The notes beneath the pieces are model-generated. The model did no database searches and was not told the DNA's origin. It worked only from the letters and a program-made list of their open reading frames with translations. From contig LUYR01000048.1 of NCBI GenBank assembly GCA_001603335.1, positions 1 to 8,710 on the forward strand: a stretch of 8,710 nucleotides of DNA, given 5' to 3'. Numbering within the stretch: position 1 is the first letter of the stretch; the number at the start of each line of letters is the position of its first letter. Source of the DNA: Rhodospirillales bacterium Alpha_05. Its GTDB lineage: Bacteria; Pseudomonadota; Alphaproteobacteria; Rhodospirillales; Rhodospirillaceae. The position numbers were made by a program, and so were the translations under genes. Positions 1-6,093 of the stretch are shown here, in pieces.

Positions 1-83
1 ACTGGTTTTTGCGCGTAGCGCCATAAGACCATCACGCCGCGAGATGGTTGATTGCGCTGACGCGCGAAAAACTTGGGGGAGGT

Positions 84-128
84 CGGAGGGTCCGCGACCC
101 TCCGGCGGGGTTTAGGGGCAGAGCCCCT
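84..128. repeat. Tandem GC-rich hairpins 3' of the glycosylase gene
   Basis: Two compact inverted repeats sit side by side. The first, at 84-104, has a perfect 9-bp stem (CGGAGGGTC paired with GACCCTCCG) and a 3-base loop. The second, at 114-128, has a perfect 6-bp stem (AGGGGC with GCCCCT) and a 3-base loop. They begin 4 bases beyond the stop of the minus-strand glycosylase gene. On the minus strand the first hairpin is followed, after about 14 bases, by a run of five T (66-70 on the plus strand). They could therefore end or stabilise the minus-strand transcript, although the T run is too far away for a classical terminator. From memory, GC-rich paired hairpins of this kind are common between genes in alphaproteobacteria. 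Whether this one is dispersed in the genome cannot be judged from a single copy. Confidence 0.6.
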
Positions 129-131
129 GCC

Positions 132-788
132 TTACTTTTCCGGCTTAAACGTCATTGCCGTCCGAAACACGTCGTGGAACATTTCCGGCGTGAGGCGGCG
201 GGTATTGGTGTTGTAGCGGGAGCAGTGATAGCTGTCGATCAGGGTCGGCAGGCCGGGGAGGGGGTGGACCCTGCCGTGGCCGAACGGATAGGCCGACTTT
301 TTCATCCCGAGAATGGACAGCACCGCGTTGTGGGCGATGGTGCCGAGCGCGATCATCGCGGTGATGCTCGGGGTGTTGCGGATCTCGTGGTTGAGGAAGA
401 CCCGGCAGGTATTGGCCTCCGCCGGAGTGGGTTTGTTTTCCGGCGGGACGCAATGGACGGCGTTGGAGATGCGGCAACCCACGAGAGCGAGGCCGTCGTC
501 GGGCTCCTTGGCGTAGGTGCCGCGCGAAAGGCCGAACGCGTCGAGGGTCTCGTAGAGCAGATCGCCCGCGTAATCGCCGGTGAACGGACGCCCGGTGCGG
601 TTCGCGCCGTGGAGCCCCGGCGCGAGGCCGACGATCAGCAGCCACGGCGCGTCGTCGCCAAAGCCGGGCACCGCGCCGTTGAAGTAGCTCGGAAACAGCT
701 GGCGGTTCCGCTCGCGGAAGGCGACGAGGCGGGGGCAAAGCGGGCAGTCGGGCGCAGGGTTGCGCCCGATCACGATGTCAGTCGTCAT
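132..788 (-). CDS. Uracil-DNA glycosylase, family 5-like (4Fe-4S type)
   Basis: Probably removes uracil, and perhaps other deaminated bases, from DNA to start base-excision repair. Seen in the 218-residue product: CPLC (C15, C18) plus C113 and C128, the spacing of the four iron-sulphur ligands of family 4/5 glycosylases. Motif 1 is GLAPG at 54-58, followed by GANRTGRPFTGD (61-72), which is typical of family 5 (UdgB). This class has no acidic residue in motif 1, unlike family 4. The second active-site motif is HCSRYNTNT (188-196). The length is normal. The chosen ATG (786-788) lies inside the last codons of the upstream NYN gene, giving an 11-base overlap that suggests translational coupling. 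An in-frame ATG at 810-812 would add eight residues and is possible; neither start has a convincing ribosome-binding site. The family is clear; substrate range is not shown by sequence. Confidence 0.9.
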   Translation of the reverse strand: MTTDIVIGRNPAPDCPLCPRLVAFRERNRQLFPSYFNGAVPGFGDDAPWLLIVGLAPGLHGANRTGRPFTGDYAGDLLYETLDAFGLSRGTYAKEPDDGLALVGCRISNAVHCVPPENKPTPAEANTCRVFLNHEIRNTPSITAMIALGTIAHNAVLSILGMKKSAYPFGHGRVHPLPGLPTLIDSYHCSRYNTNTRRLTPEMFHDVFRTAMTFKPEK

Positions 789-1401
789 CGTCGAGGATGC
801 CGGCAAGTTCATGTTCCGGGTTTTCGCGGCTGATCGGCATGCGTAGATCTTCGCGATTGCCGTTCCCGTTGCCCTGGACGCGCGAGATCATCGGCTGGAG
901 ATCGCCGAGCTCGATGAAGTTGTCGGCCTGGCGGCGGAGTTCGTCGGCGACCATCGGCGGCTGGGAGCGCACGGTGGAGACCACGGTAACGCGGACGCCC
1001 TTGCGCTGCACCGCCTCGACGAGACGGCGGAAATCGCCGTCGCCGGAGAACAGCACGATGTGCTCGAGGTGCTCGGCCATCTCCATCACGTCGATGGCGA
1101 GCTCGATGTCCATGTTGCCCTTGATCTTGCGGCGACCGGAGGCATCGGTGAATTCCTTGGTCGGCTTGGTGACCATGGTATAGCCGTTGTAGTCGAGCCA
1201 ATCGACGAGCGGCCGGATCGGAGAATATTCCTGGTCCTCGATCAGCGCGGTGTAGTAGAACGCGCGCACGAGGATGCCCTTTTCGGCGAAGAGCTCGAGA
1301 AGGCGCTTGTAATCAATGTCGAAGCTGAGCGCACGCGCAGCGGCGTAAAGGTTCGAGCCGTCGATGAACAGCCCGATACGTTCCTGTGAATAAAAAATCA
1401 T
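778..1401 (-). CDS. NYN-domain (LabA/DUF88-like) protein, putative RNase
   Basis: A 207-residue protein of the LabA-like branch of NYN (PIN-fold) domains, a family of putative metal-dependent RNases. Seen: the N-terminal strand ending in FIDGSNLY (D14, N17), a central acidic pair in GNMDIELAIDVM (D97, D103), and SGDGDF (118-123, with D120 and D122). Together these make the expected acidic metal site. The C-terminal tail (from about residue 177) is polar, with an alternating GNGN stretch and a run of four aspartates, and is probably disordered. The ATG at 1399-1401 is chosen because the family usually starts a few residues before the FIDG strand and an AGGA lies 9 bases upstream. The frame stays open to an ATG at 1506, but those 35 extra residues look non-coding. 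The gene is first in a leftward pair with the glycosylase. RNA target and cellular role are unknown. Confidence 0.87.
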   Translation of the reverse strand: MIFYSQERIGLFIDGSNLYAAARALSFDIDYKRLLELFAEKGILVRAFYYTALIEDQEYSPIRPLVDWLDYNGYTMVTKPTKEFTDASGRRKIKGNMDIELAIDVMEMAEHLEHIVLFSGDGDFRRLVEAVQRKGVRVTVVSTVRSQPPMVADELRRQADNFIELGDLQPMISRVQGNGNGNREDLRMPISRENPEHELAGILDDDD

Positions 1402-1410
1402 CGGCTTCAG

Positions 1411-1414
1411 TCCT
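1411..1414 (-). promoter_or_regulatory. Ribosome-binding site of the NYN gene
   Basis: Read on the minus strand this is AGGA, nine bases before the ATG at 1399-1401. It decides for the 207-residue start over the far-upstream ATG at 1506, which would give an unusual N-terminal extension. Confidence 0.55.
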
Positions 1415-1437
1415 GAAATTGCAGGAAGCGGAGGGAT

Positions 1438-1551
1438 ATGGTCGAGGCAATGGTGGCGAAAAAGTTCAAGGTCAAATCGTTCGTCGAAATCAGTCGTACC
1501 ACGCACTCGGCCGCGAATTCAGGCAACCTTCAAGAATTACGGTTTGAATAA
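1438..1551 (+). CDS. Doubtful small ORF in the divergent spacer (37 codons)
   Basis: Not a recognised gene. An ATG at 1438 preceded by GGAGGG (1430-1435) opens a 37-codon frame ending in TAA at 1549-1551, in the spacer between the NYN gene and folK. The predicted peptide has a lysine-rich beginning (KKFKVK at residues 8-13) and a polar end, with no membrane segment and no cysteine. The Shine-Dalgarno-like run sits unusually close to the ATG. Codon choice in the first half matches the neighbouring genes; the second half (CTT, CAA, TTA, TTT) does not. It lies antisense to the NYN gene's leader, so its transcript would oppose that mRNA. It may be a real small protein or a chance frame. Confidence 0.22.
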   Translation: MVEAMVAKKFKVKSFVEISRTTHSAANSGNLQELRFE

Positions 1552-1650
1552 TCCGGGGGTTCCCATGTGTCTGGTATGTAAGGTGCGCCCCTGTCGCCGG
1601 TCAACGGCTTTCGGTGGATTTTCGGGGAATTTCGGAAGGGAAGAGAAGCG

Positions 1651-2139
1651 ATGATTCTGATTGCTCTCGGCGCAAATTTGCCGGGCCGGTTCGGCAGCCC
1701 GCAGGCGATGCTGGAAGCCGCGTTGCAGCGCTTGCCCGGGCTCGGCGTGTTCCCGCTGGCGTGCTCGCCATGGTACGAAACCGCACCGGTGCCGGTGTCG
1801 GACCAGCCGAACTACGTCAACGGCGTCGCCCTGGTCGACAGCATCCACGACGCGGAGGGAACGCTCCGGGTCCTGCACGCGGTGGAAGACGACTTCGGCC
1901 GGGTCCGGAGCGAGCGCAACGCGGCGCGGGTGCTCGACCTCGACCTCATCGACTTCCACGGCGAGGTGCGCGAAGCCGCACCGAGTCTGCCGCATCCGCG
2001 GATGCATGAGCGCGCCTTCGTGCTGGTGCCGTTGCACGATGTCGCGCCGGACTGGCGGCACCCGGTGCTTGGCGAGGAGGTTTCGCGCCTGATCGCGGCG
2101 TTGCCGCCGGAGCAGACGATTCGCCGCATCGGCGACTAA
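1651..2139 (+). CDS. folK: HPPK, folate biosynthesis pyrophosphokinase
   Basis: Transfers pyrophosphate from ATP to 6-hydroxymethyl-7,8-dihydropterin, the step before dihydropteroate synthase in folate synthesis; cytoplasmic. The 162-residue product is the normal length. It shows the N-terminal strand ILIALGANL (residues 2-10), the substrate loop PNYVNGVA, the metal-binding LDLDL (D96, D98) and the signature LPHPRMHERAFVLVPL beginning just before H115. A purine-rich GGAAGGGAAGAGAAG runs up to the ATG and fixes the start. It is the first rightward gene after the divergent spacer. The 98 bases between its stop and rpoZ contain a candidate rpoZ promoter but no clear terminator, so folK transcripts may run into rpoZ. 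No folP or folB is nearby in the window. Confidence 0.96.
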   Translation: MILIALGANLPGRFGSPQAMLEAALQRLPGLGVFPLACSPWYETAPVPVSDQPNYVNGVALVDSIHDAEGTLRVLHAVEDDFGRVRSERNAARVLDLDLIDFHGEVREAAPSLPHPRMHERAFVLVPLHDVAPDWRHPVLGEEVSRLIAALPPEQTIRRIGD

Positions 2140-2167
2140 CGGCTGGGGCAGGGGTGGGGTTGCGGAG

Positions 2168-2180
2168 CGCAAGGCTTGCG
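2168..2180. repeat. Short inverted repeat over the rpoZ -35 region
   Basis: CGCAAG-G-CTTGCG is a perfect 6-bp inverted repeat about a single central base. A further TTGCG at 2160-2164 makes three alternating half-sites (2160-2164, 2168-2172, 2176-2180) spaced 8 bases apart. The right arm overlaps the candidate -35 of rpoZ, a position where a repressor or activator could bind. No protein can be assigned, and a repeat this short could be chance. Confidence 0.3.
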
Positions 2181-2204
2181 TTTATCTGATGAAGGGACTA
2201 AAAG
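2176..2204 (+). promoter_or_regulatory. Candidate sigma-70 promoter of rpoZ
   Basis: TTGCGT (2176-2181) and TAAAAG (2199-2204) are separated by exactly 17 bases. The matches to TTGACA/TATAAT are three of six and four of six, but the -35 is preceded by C as in the CTTG-type alphaproteobacterial pattern, and the stretch is AT-rich for this genome. Transcription would start near 2211, leaving a leader of about 27 bases with AGGA (2228-2231) six bases before the rpoZ ATG. Confidence 0.45.
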
Positions 2205-2237
2205 AACTCTCCCTTTTTTGCGATATCAGGATATCCC

Positions 2238-2627
2238 ATGGCGCGCGTCACGGTCGAAGACTGCATTCTTAAGATTCCGAACCGCTTCGAGCTGGTCCTG
2301 CTGACCGCACAGCGGGCGCGGGACATCAGCGCCGGCGCTCCCCTGACGGTGGATCGGGACAACGACAAGACCACCGTGGTTTCGCTGCGCGAGATCGCCG
2401 AGTCGACCGTCGAGGTCGACGCGCTGCGCACTGCCGTGGTGCAGGGCCTGCAGAAGACCGTCGATTTCGACGAGCCCGAGGACGATGCCGAAATGGCGGC
2501 GATCGAGATCGAGCTGGCCGAGGCGTCGATGAATCTGGACCTGTCCCAGGAAATGCGCGAAGATTCGCTGACTGAACAGGATGAGACCGATTTCATCGCT
2601 CCCGACGAGTCCGAGGAAGACCTCTAA
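2238..2627 (+). CDS. rpoZ: RNA polymerase omega subunit
   Basis: Omega binds the beta-prime subunit, helps RNA polymerase assembly and, with beta-prime, forms a (p)ppGpp-binding site in proteobacteria. The N-terminus MARVTVEDC followed by NRFELVLLTAQRARDIS (residues 15-31) is diagnostic of the family, as is the later VVSLREIA. The product is 129 residues, longer than the roughly 90 of E. coli, because of an acidic C-terminal tail rich in D and E (from about residue 74), a usual feature of alphaproteobacterial omega. The ATG has AGGA six bases upstream. The gene stands directly before spoT, as in E. coli, so the (p)ppGpp-sensing polymerase subunit and the (p)ppGpp enzyme share a locus. Confidence 0.96.
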   Translation: MARVTVEDCILKIPNRFELVLLTAQRARDISAGAPLTVDRDNDKTTVVSLREIAESTVEVDALRTAVVQGLQKTVDFDEPEDDAEMAAIEIELAEASMNLDLSQEMREDSLTEQDETDFIAPDESEEDL

Positions 2628-2635
2628 GGAGCCTG

Positions 2636-2716
2636 ATGAGCGGCAGTTCGCCGTTCGGGGCAGAGAGTGCGTGGATGGCGCGTGAGAATGCGCCTTCGTC
2701 CAAAAGCGGCTGCTAA
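2636..2716 (+). CDS. Candidate 26-codon small ORF or leader peptide before spoT
   Basis: Not a known gene. AAGGAG (2626-2631), one of the best Shine-Dalgarno sequences in the window, overlaps the rpoZ stop and lies four bases before an ATG at 2636. The frame runs 26 codons to TAA at 2714-2716. The peptide is small and polar (begins MSGSSPFG, ends SSKSGC) with a single Trp, no hydrophobic segment and no run of one amino acid such as classical attenuators use. Its last codons form the 5' arm of the terminator-like hairpin at 2702-2726, and its stop codon is in the loop. A ribosome finishing this ORF would cover that arm. It could be a regulatory leader peptide for spoT, a small protein, or a chance frame after a leftover Shine-Dalgarno. 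Confidence 0.45.
   Translation: MSGSSPFGAESAWMARENAPSSKSGC
2638..2694 (+). promoter_or_regulatory. Two upstream hairpins of the rpoZ-spoT leader
   Basis: Hairpin one (2638-2656) pairs GAGCGGC with GCCGTTC, seven pairs including one G-U, around a 5-base loop; it includes the last base of the small ORF's ATG. Hairpin two (2677-2694) pairs GGCGC with GCGCC around eight bases. The AGCGGC in arm one (2639-2644) is identical to part of the terminator's 5' arm (2705-2710), so it could instead pair with the terminator's 3' arm (GCCGCT, 2718-2723). Such competition is inferred only; no folding energies were calculated. Confidence 0.35.
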
Positions 2717-2726
2717 GGCCGCTTTT
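2702..2726 (+). terminator. Terminator-like hairpin between rpoZ and spoT
   Basis: AAAAGCGGC (2702-2710) and GCCGCTTTT (2718-2726) form a perfect 9-bp stem around the 7-base loop TGCTAAG. The A-run before and T-run after the GC core are the usual form of an intrinsic terminator. The T-run is short (four) and continues as GTCGTCTTC, so termination may be partial. The stem ends 26 bases before the spoT ATG, leaving no space for a separate promoter, so spoT transcription must cross it. Confidence 0.65.
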
Positions 2727-2741
2727 GTCGTCTTCGGCGTT

Positions 2742-2747
2742 GAGGAG
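2742..2747 (+). promoter_or_regulatory. Ribosome-binding site of spoT
   Basis: GAGGAG lies five bases before the ATG at 2753. It favours that start over the in-frame ATG at 2762, from which it would be 14 bases away, even though many family members begin at the equivalent of the second Met (MRQYELVERV). Confidence 0.7.
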
Positions 2748-2752
2748 CTTCT

Positions 2753-4894
2753 ATGGGCGTGATGCGCCAGTACGAACTGGTGGAGCGGGTGAAATCCTAC
2801 GATCCGGCGGCGGACGAGGATGCGCTCAATCGCGCCTACGTGTACGCGATGAAGATGCACGGCAGCCAGATTCGCGAGAGCGGCGACCCGTACTTCTCCC
2901 ATCCGATCGAAGTCGCGGGCATCCTCACCAAGTACCGGCTCGACACCGCCTCGATCATCACCGGGCTGCTGCACGACACCATCGAAGACACCCCGGCCTC
3001 GATGGCGGACATCAAGGAGCTGTTCGGCGACGACGTCGCACACCTCGTCGACGGCGTGACCAAGCTCACCCGGATCCAGCTCCAGTCCGACCAAACCAAG
3101 CAGGCCGAAAACTTCCGCAAGTTCGTACTGGCGATGAGCGAGGACATCCGCGTCCTCCTGGTCAAGCTCGCCGACCGCACCCACAACATGCGTACCCTGC
3201 ACTTCGTCAAGTCGCCGGAGAAGCGCCGCCGCATCGCCCTCGAGACGATGGAAATCTATGCGCCGCTCGCCGAGCGCATCGGCTTGCAGGAGATCAAGTC
3301 CGAGCTCGAGGACCTGGCGTTCTCCGAGCTCCACACCGACGCGCGACAGTCGATCATCACCCGCCTGTCGTTCCTGCGCGAGCAGGGGACCGCGCTGATC
3401 GACACCGTGATCGAGGAACTCCGCACCACGCTCGAAAACAGCGGTGTGATCGCCAACGTCACCGGCCGCGAAAAGACGCCGTATTCGATCTGGCGCAAGA
3501 TGCAGCGCAAGGACGTCGGCTTCGAGCAGCTGTCCGACATCATGGCGTTTCGCATCCTCGTCGACAATCTCGAGGACTGTTACCGCGCGCTCGGCATCAT
3601 CCACAGCCAGTACCCGATGGTGCCGGGACGGTTCAAGGACTACATCTCGACGCCGAAGCCCAACGGCTACCAGTGTCTGCACACCGGCGTGATCGGCCCG
3701 CAGCGCCACCGCATCGAGGTGCAGATCCGCACCCGCGAGATGCACGCGGTCAACGAGTTGGGCGTCGCCGCGCACTGGCAGTACAAGCAGGGCCACAGCC
3801 ACGACGGCAAGCAATTCCGTTGGTTGCGGGAGCTTGTTGAGACATTGGATCATGCGTCGAGCCCCGAGGAGTTCCTCGATAACACCCGGCTCGAAATGTA
3901 CGCGGACCAGGTGTTCTGCTTCACCCCGAAGGGCGACCTGATCTCGCTGCCGAGCGGCTCGACGCCGGTTGACTTCGCCTACGCGGTGCACACCGCGGTC
4001 GGCGACCACTGCGTCGGCGCCAAGGTCAACGGCCGCATCGTCACCCTGCGCGCCGAGCTGAAGAACGGCGACCAGGTCGAAATCGTCACCTCGAAGTCGC
4101 AGCACCCGTCGCAGGAATGGGAACGCTTCGTCGTCACCGCCAAGGCGCGCACGCGGATCCGCCGTTTCGTGCGCACCCAGCAGCGCGAGCAATACCTCGA
4201 ACTCGGGCGCCAGATTCTCGAACGCGCCTTCCGTCAGGCGGGCGTCGAGCTTTCGGAAAAGGGCCTGGAAGGCTGCCTGAAGCAGTTCAAGGTCGGCAGC
4301 GCGGACGACCTGCGCGCGATCGTCGGCGAGGGCAACGTCTCGGGCCGCGAAGTGGTGCAGGCGGTCTATCCGGAACTCAAGGACCAGCCCAAGGCCGACA
4401 AGGTCGTGCCGATGGCGCGGGCCCGGACCAAGCCGAAGCCGGGCGCGGCGCTGCCGATCAAGGGCCTGATCCCGGGCATGGCGATCCACTTCGCGCAGTG
4501 CTGCCACCCGCTGCCGGGCGACCGGATCGTCGGGATCGTCTCCACCGGCAAGGGCGTGACGGTGCACACTATCGATTGCCCGACGCTGGAGCGCCTCGCC
4601 GAAGAGCCGGAACGCTGGCTCGACATCTCGTGGGACGACGACACCGCCGCCGAAACCCATATCGGCCGGGTCAAGCTGATCCTCACCAACGAGCCCTCGG
4701 CCCTCGGCACGCTGACGATGCTGATCGCGCAGAACAACGGCAACATCGTCAACCTCAAGATCGTCAACCGCTCGAAGGCGTTCTTCGAGGTGATGGTCGA
4801 CGTCGAAGTGCGCGATGTCCGTCACCTCACCAACATCATCGCCGCCCTGCGCGCGACCTCGGTGATCAGCGCCGTGGAACGCGCGCGCAACTGA
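2753..4894 (+). CDS. spoT: Bifunctional (p)ppGpp synthetase/hydrolase (RelA/SpoT homologue)
   Basis: Makes (p)ppGpp from GTP/GDP and ATP, and hydrolyses it; cytoplasmic, ribosome-associated regulator of the stringent response. Also named rsh or relA in alphaproteobacteria. The 713-residue product has the full long-RSH layout. The HD hydrolase domain (about 20-170) has intact metal residues H50, H74-D75 and D141, plus N145. The synthetase domain (about 230-345) has D262, E322 and RFKD at 293-296, which is the RXKD motif of bifunctional enzymes, not the EXDD of synthetase-only RelA. The TGS domain spans about 385-448. A zinc-finger-like region carries C583, C584, H585 and C609, and a C-terminal ACT domain spans about 640-713. 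Both activities therefore look intact. pdxJ follows 12 bases after the stop. Expression must pass the hairpin at 2702-2726. Confidence 0.97.
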   Translation: MGVMRQYELVERVKSYDPAADEDALNRAYVYAMKMHGSQIRESGDPYFSHPIEVAGILTKYRLDTASIITGLLHDTIEDTPASMADIKELFGDDVAHLVDGVTKLTRIQLQSDQTKQAENFRKFVLAMSEDIRVLLVKLADRTHNMRTLHFVKSPEKRRRIALETMEIYAPLAERIGLQEIKSELEDLAFSELHTDARQSIITRLSFLREQGTALIDTVIEELRTTLENSGVIANVTGREKTPYSIWRKMQRKDVGFEQLSDIMAFRILVDNLEDCYRALGIIHSQYPMVPGRFKDYISTPKPNGYQCLHTGVIGPQRHRIEVQIRTREMHAVNELGVAAHWQYKQGHSHDGKQFRWLRELVETLDHASSPEEFLDNTRLEMYADQVFCFTPKGDLISLPSGSTPVDFAYAVHTAVGDHCVGAKVNGRIVTLRAELKNGDQVEIVTSKSQHPSQEWERFVVTAKARTRIRRFVRTQQREQYLELGRQILERAFRQAGVELSEKGLEGCLKQFKVGSADDLRAIVGEGNVSGREVVQAVYPELKDQPKADKVVPMARARTKPKPGAALPIKGLIPGMAIHFAQCCHPLPGDRIVGIVSTGKGVTVHTIDCPTLERLAEEPERWLDISWDDDTAAETHIGRVKLILTNEPSALGTLTMLIAQNNGNIVNLKIVNRSKAFFEVMVDVEVRDVRHLTNIIAALRATSVISAVERARN

Positions 4895-4906
4895 AGGACT
4901 GAAGCC

Positions 4907-5656
4907 GTGAAGACCCCCGAACCTCTCCGTCTCGGCGTCAACATCGATCACGTCGCGACGGTGCGCAACGCGCGCGGTGGCGGGGTGCCGGATCCGGTGC
5001 GCGCGGCGAAGCTCGCGATCGCTGCGGGGGCGAACGGCATCACCGCGCACCTGCGCGAGGACCGCCGCCACATTCGCGACGACGACATGATCCGCCTGAT
5101 GGCAGAGATCGCAGCCCCCCTCAACATGGAAATGGCAGCAACGCCCGAGATGGTGAGGATCGCACTCGGCCTGAAGCCGCATGCGTGTTGCCTGGTGCCG
5201 GAAAAGCGCGAGGAGCGCACCACTGAGGGCGGCCTCAACGTGACCGGCGCTTCCGCGTATCTCGCCGAGGCGGTCGCGGCGCTCGGCGCGGGGGGAATCC
5301 GGGTGTCGCTGTTCATCGAGCCGGACCCGAAGGTTCTGGACGCGGCCAAGGCGCTCGGCGCGCCGGTGGTCGAGCTGCACACCGGCGCCTATTGCGAAGC
5401 GAACGGCGCCGCGCGCGCGGCGGAATTGCAGCGCATCGTCGCGGCGGCGGCGCATGCCGAGGCGATCGGCCTCGAATGCCACGCCGGGCACGGCCTCGAC
5501 TACGACACCGTCGGCGCGATCGCGGCGATCCCGTCGATCCGCGAACTCAACATCGGTCACTTCCTCATCGGCGAGGCGATCTTCGTCGGCCTCGAAGCGT
5601 CGATCGAGGGCATGCGCAGCCGCATGGACCGGGCACGGGCGGGGCAGGCGGCGTGA
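4907..5656 (+). CDS. pdxJ: Pyridoxine 5'-phosphate synthase
   Basis: Condenses 1-deoxyxylulose 5-phosphate with 3-amino-2-oxopropyl phosphate to pyridoxine 5'-phosphate, the ring-closing step of the DXP-dependent vitamin B6 pathway. The 249-residue product has LGVNIDHVATVRNARG near the start (from residue 9), ITAHLREDRRHI with H48, E75 in LNMEMAATPEM, and HAGHGL with H195. By position these match the catalytic H45, E72 and H193 of the E. coli enzyme. It starts at GTG 4907 with AAGGA (4894-4898) eight bases upstream, overlapping the end of spoT. Its stop overlaps the acpS start by four bases (GTGA), so the two are translationally coupled. The pdxJ-acpS pairing is the same as in E. coli and fits an operon. 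Confidence 0.97.
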   Translation: MKTPEPLRLGVNIDHVATVRNARGGGVPDPVRAAKLAIAAGANGITAHLREDRRHIRDDDMIRLMAEIAAPLNMEMAATPEMVRIALGLKPHACCLVPEKREERTTEGGLNVTGASAYLAEAVAALGAGGIRVSLFIEPDPKVLDAAKALGAPVVELHTGAYCEANGAARAAELQRIVAAAAHAEAIGLECHAGHGLDYDTVGAIAAIPSIRELNIGHFLIGEAIFVGLEASIEGMRSRMDRARAGQAA

Positions 5657-6066
5657 TCCTCGGCATCGGCAACGACCTCACCAACATCACCCGGATCGAA
5701 GCCACGCTCGCCCGCTTCGGCGAGCGCTTCCTCGACCGCATCTTCACCCCGGTCGAGCGCGCCAAGGCGGAGCGCCGCAAGGGCGTGCCGCAAGTCTACG
5801 CCGCGACCCTGGCGAAACGGTTCGCCGCCAAGGAGGCCTGTTCCAAGGCGCTCGGCACCGGCTTCCGCCGCGGCATCTTCTGGCGCGATATCGGCGTGGT
5901 CAACGCGCCGTCGGGGCAACCGACGATCCTTTTGACCGGCGGCGCGGCGACGCGCCTAGCTGCGATGACGCCTGCCGGGCACCTCGCGACGGTGCATCTG
6001 ACGATGACCGACGACCATCCCTGGGCCGAGGCGATGGTGATCATCGAGGCAGTGCCGAGCCCATAG
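5653..6066 (+). CDS. acpS: Holo-[acyl-carrier-protein] synthase
   Basis: Transfers 4'-phosphopantetheine from coenzyme A to the serine of acyl carrier protein, activating it for fatty acid synthesis. The 137-residue product begins with GIGNDL (residues 4-9) holding the Mg-binding D8. It carries the second signature RFAAKEACSKALGTG with E61, and ends in the usual HLTMTDD strand. The length matches the group 1 (AcpS-type) 4'-phosphopantetheinyl transferases. It starts at GTG 5653, whose last two bases are part of the pdxJ stop, and has no strong Shine-Dalgarno of its own, consistent with reinitiation after pdxJ. After its stop come 105 bases with a promoter-like signal before lepB. Confidence 0.96.
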   Translation: MILGIGNDLTNITRIEATLARFGERFLDRIFTPVERAKAERRKGVPQVYAATLAKRFAAKEACSKALGTGFRRGIFWRDIGVVNAPSGQPTILLTGGAATRLAAMTPAGHLATVHLTMTDDHPWAEAMVIIEAVPSP

Positions 6067-6093
6067 GTTTCATCACGTTTTGGGCCTGCCGAC

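Larger units (their letters stand above)
1402..1650. other. Divergent intergenic spacer, NYN gene / folK
   Basis: This 249-base spacer must hold the promoters for the leftward NYN-glycosylase pair and for rightward folK. It is noticeably more AT-rich than the genes, as promoter regions usually are. I could not find a convincing -35/-10 pair on either strand. TTGAAT (1544-1549) and TATGTA (1575-1580) are 25 bases apart, too far to be one promoter. TTGACC on the minus strand, in the reverse complement of about 1470-1475, has no matching -10. No terminator is visible. Confidence 0.5.

Noticed and set aside
1..36. Possible start of a minus-strand gene at ATG 32 running off the left edge
   Set aside because: Only ten codons are visible, there is no Shine-Dalgarno, and the residues match no family I can name.
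48..833. A 261-codon plus-strand frame opposite the glycosylase gene
   Set aside because: It runs through the hairpin element and the antisense of a clear glycosylase; composition is arginine- and glycine-rich and no motif is visible.
1402..1414. A 13-base string, AGGACTGAAGCCG, shared by the NYN leader (minus strand) and the pdxJ leader (4896-4908)
   Set aside because: About one 13-base match is expected by chance when a window this size is compared with itself on both strands, and both copies simply contain a Shine-Dalgarno.
1402..1506. 35-residue N-terminal extension of the NYN protein from ATG 1506
   Set aside because: The ATG at 1401 has a Shine-Dalgarno and places the FIDG strand at the usual distance from the start; the extension has no coding character.
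2624..5560. A 978-codon open frame on the minus strand opposite spoT and pdxJ
   Set aside because: It is fully antisense to two unmistakable conserved genes; its product is arginine-, aspartate- and histidine-rich with no domain. High third-position GC removes stop codons from the opposite strand, which explains its length.
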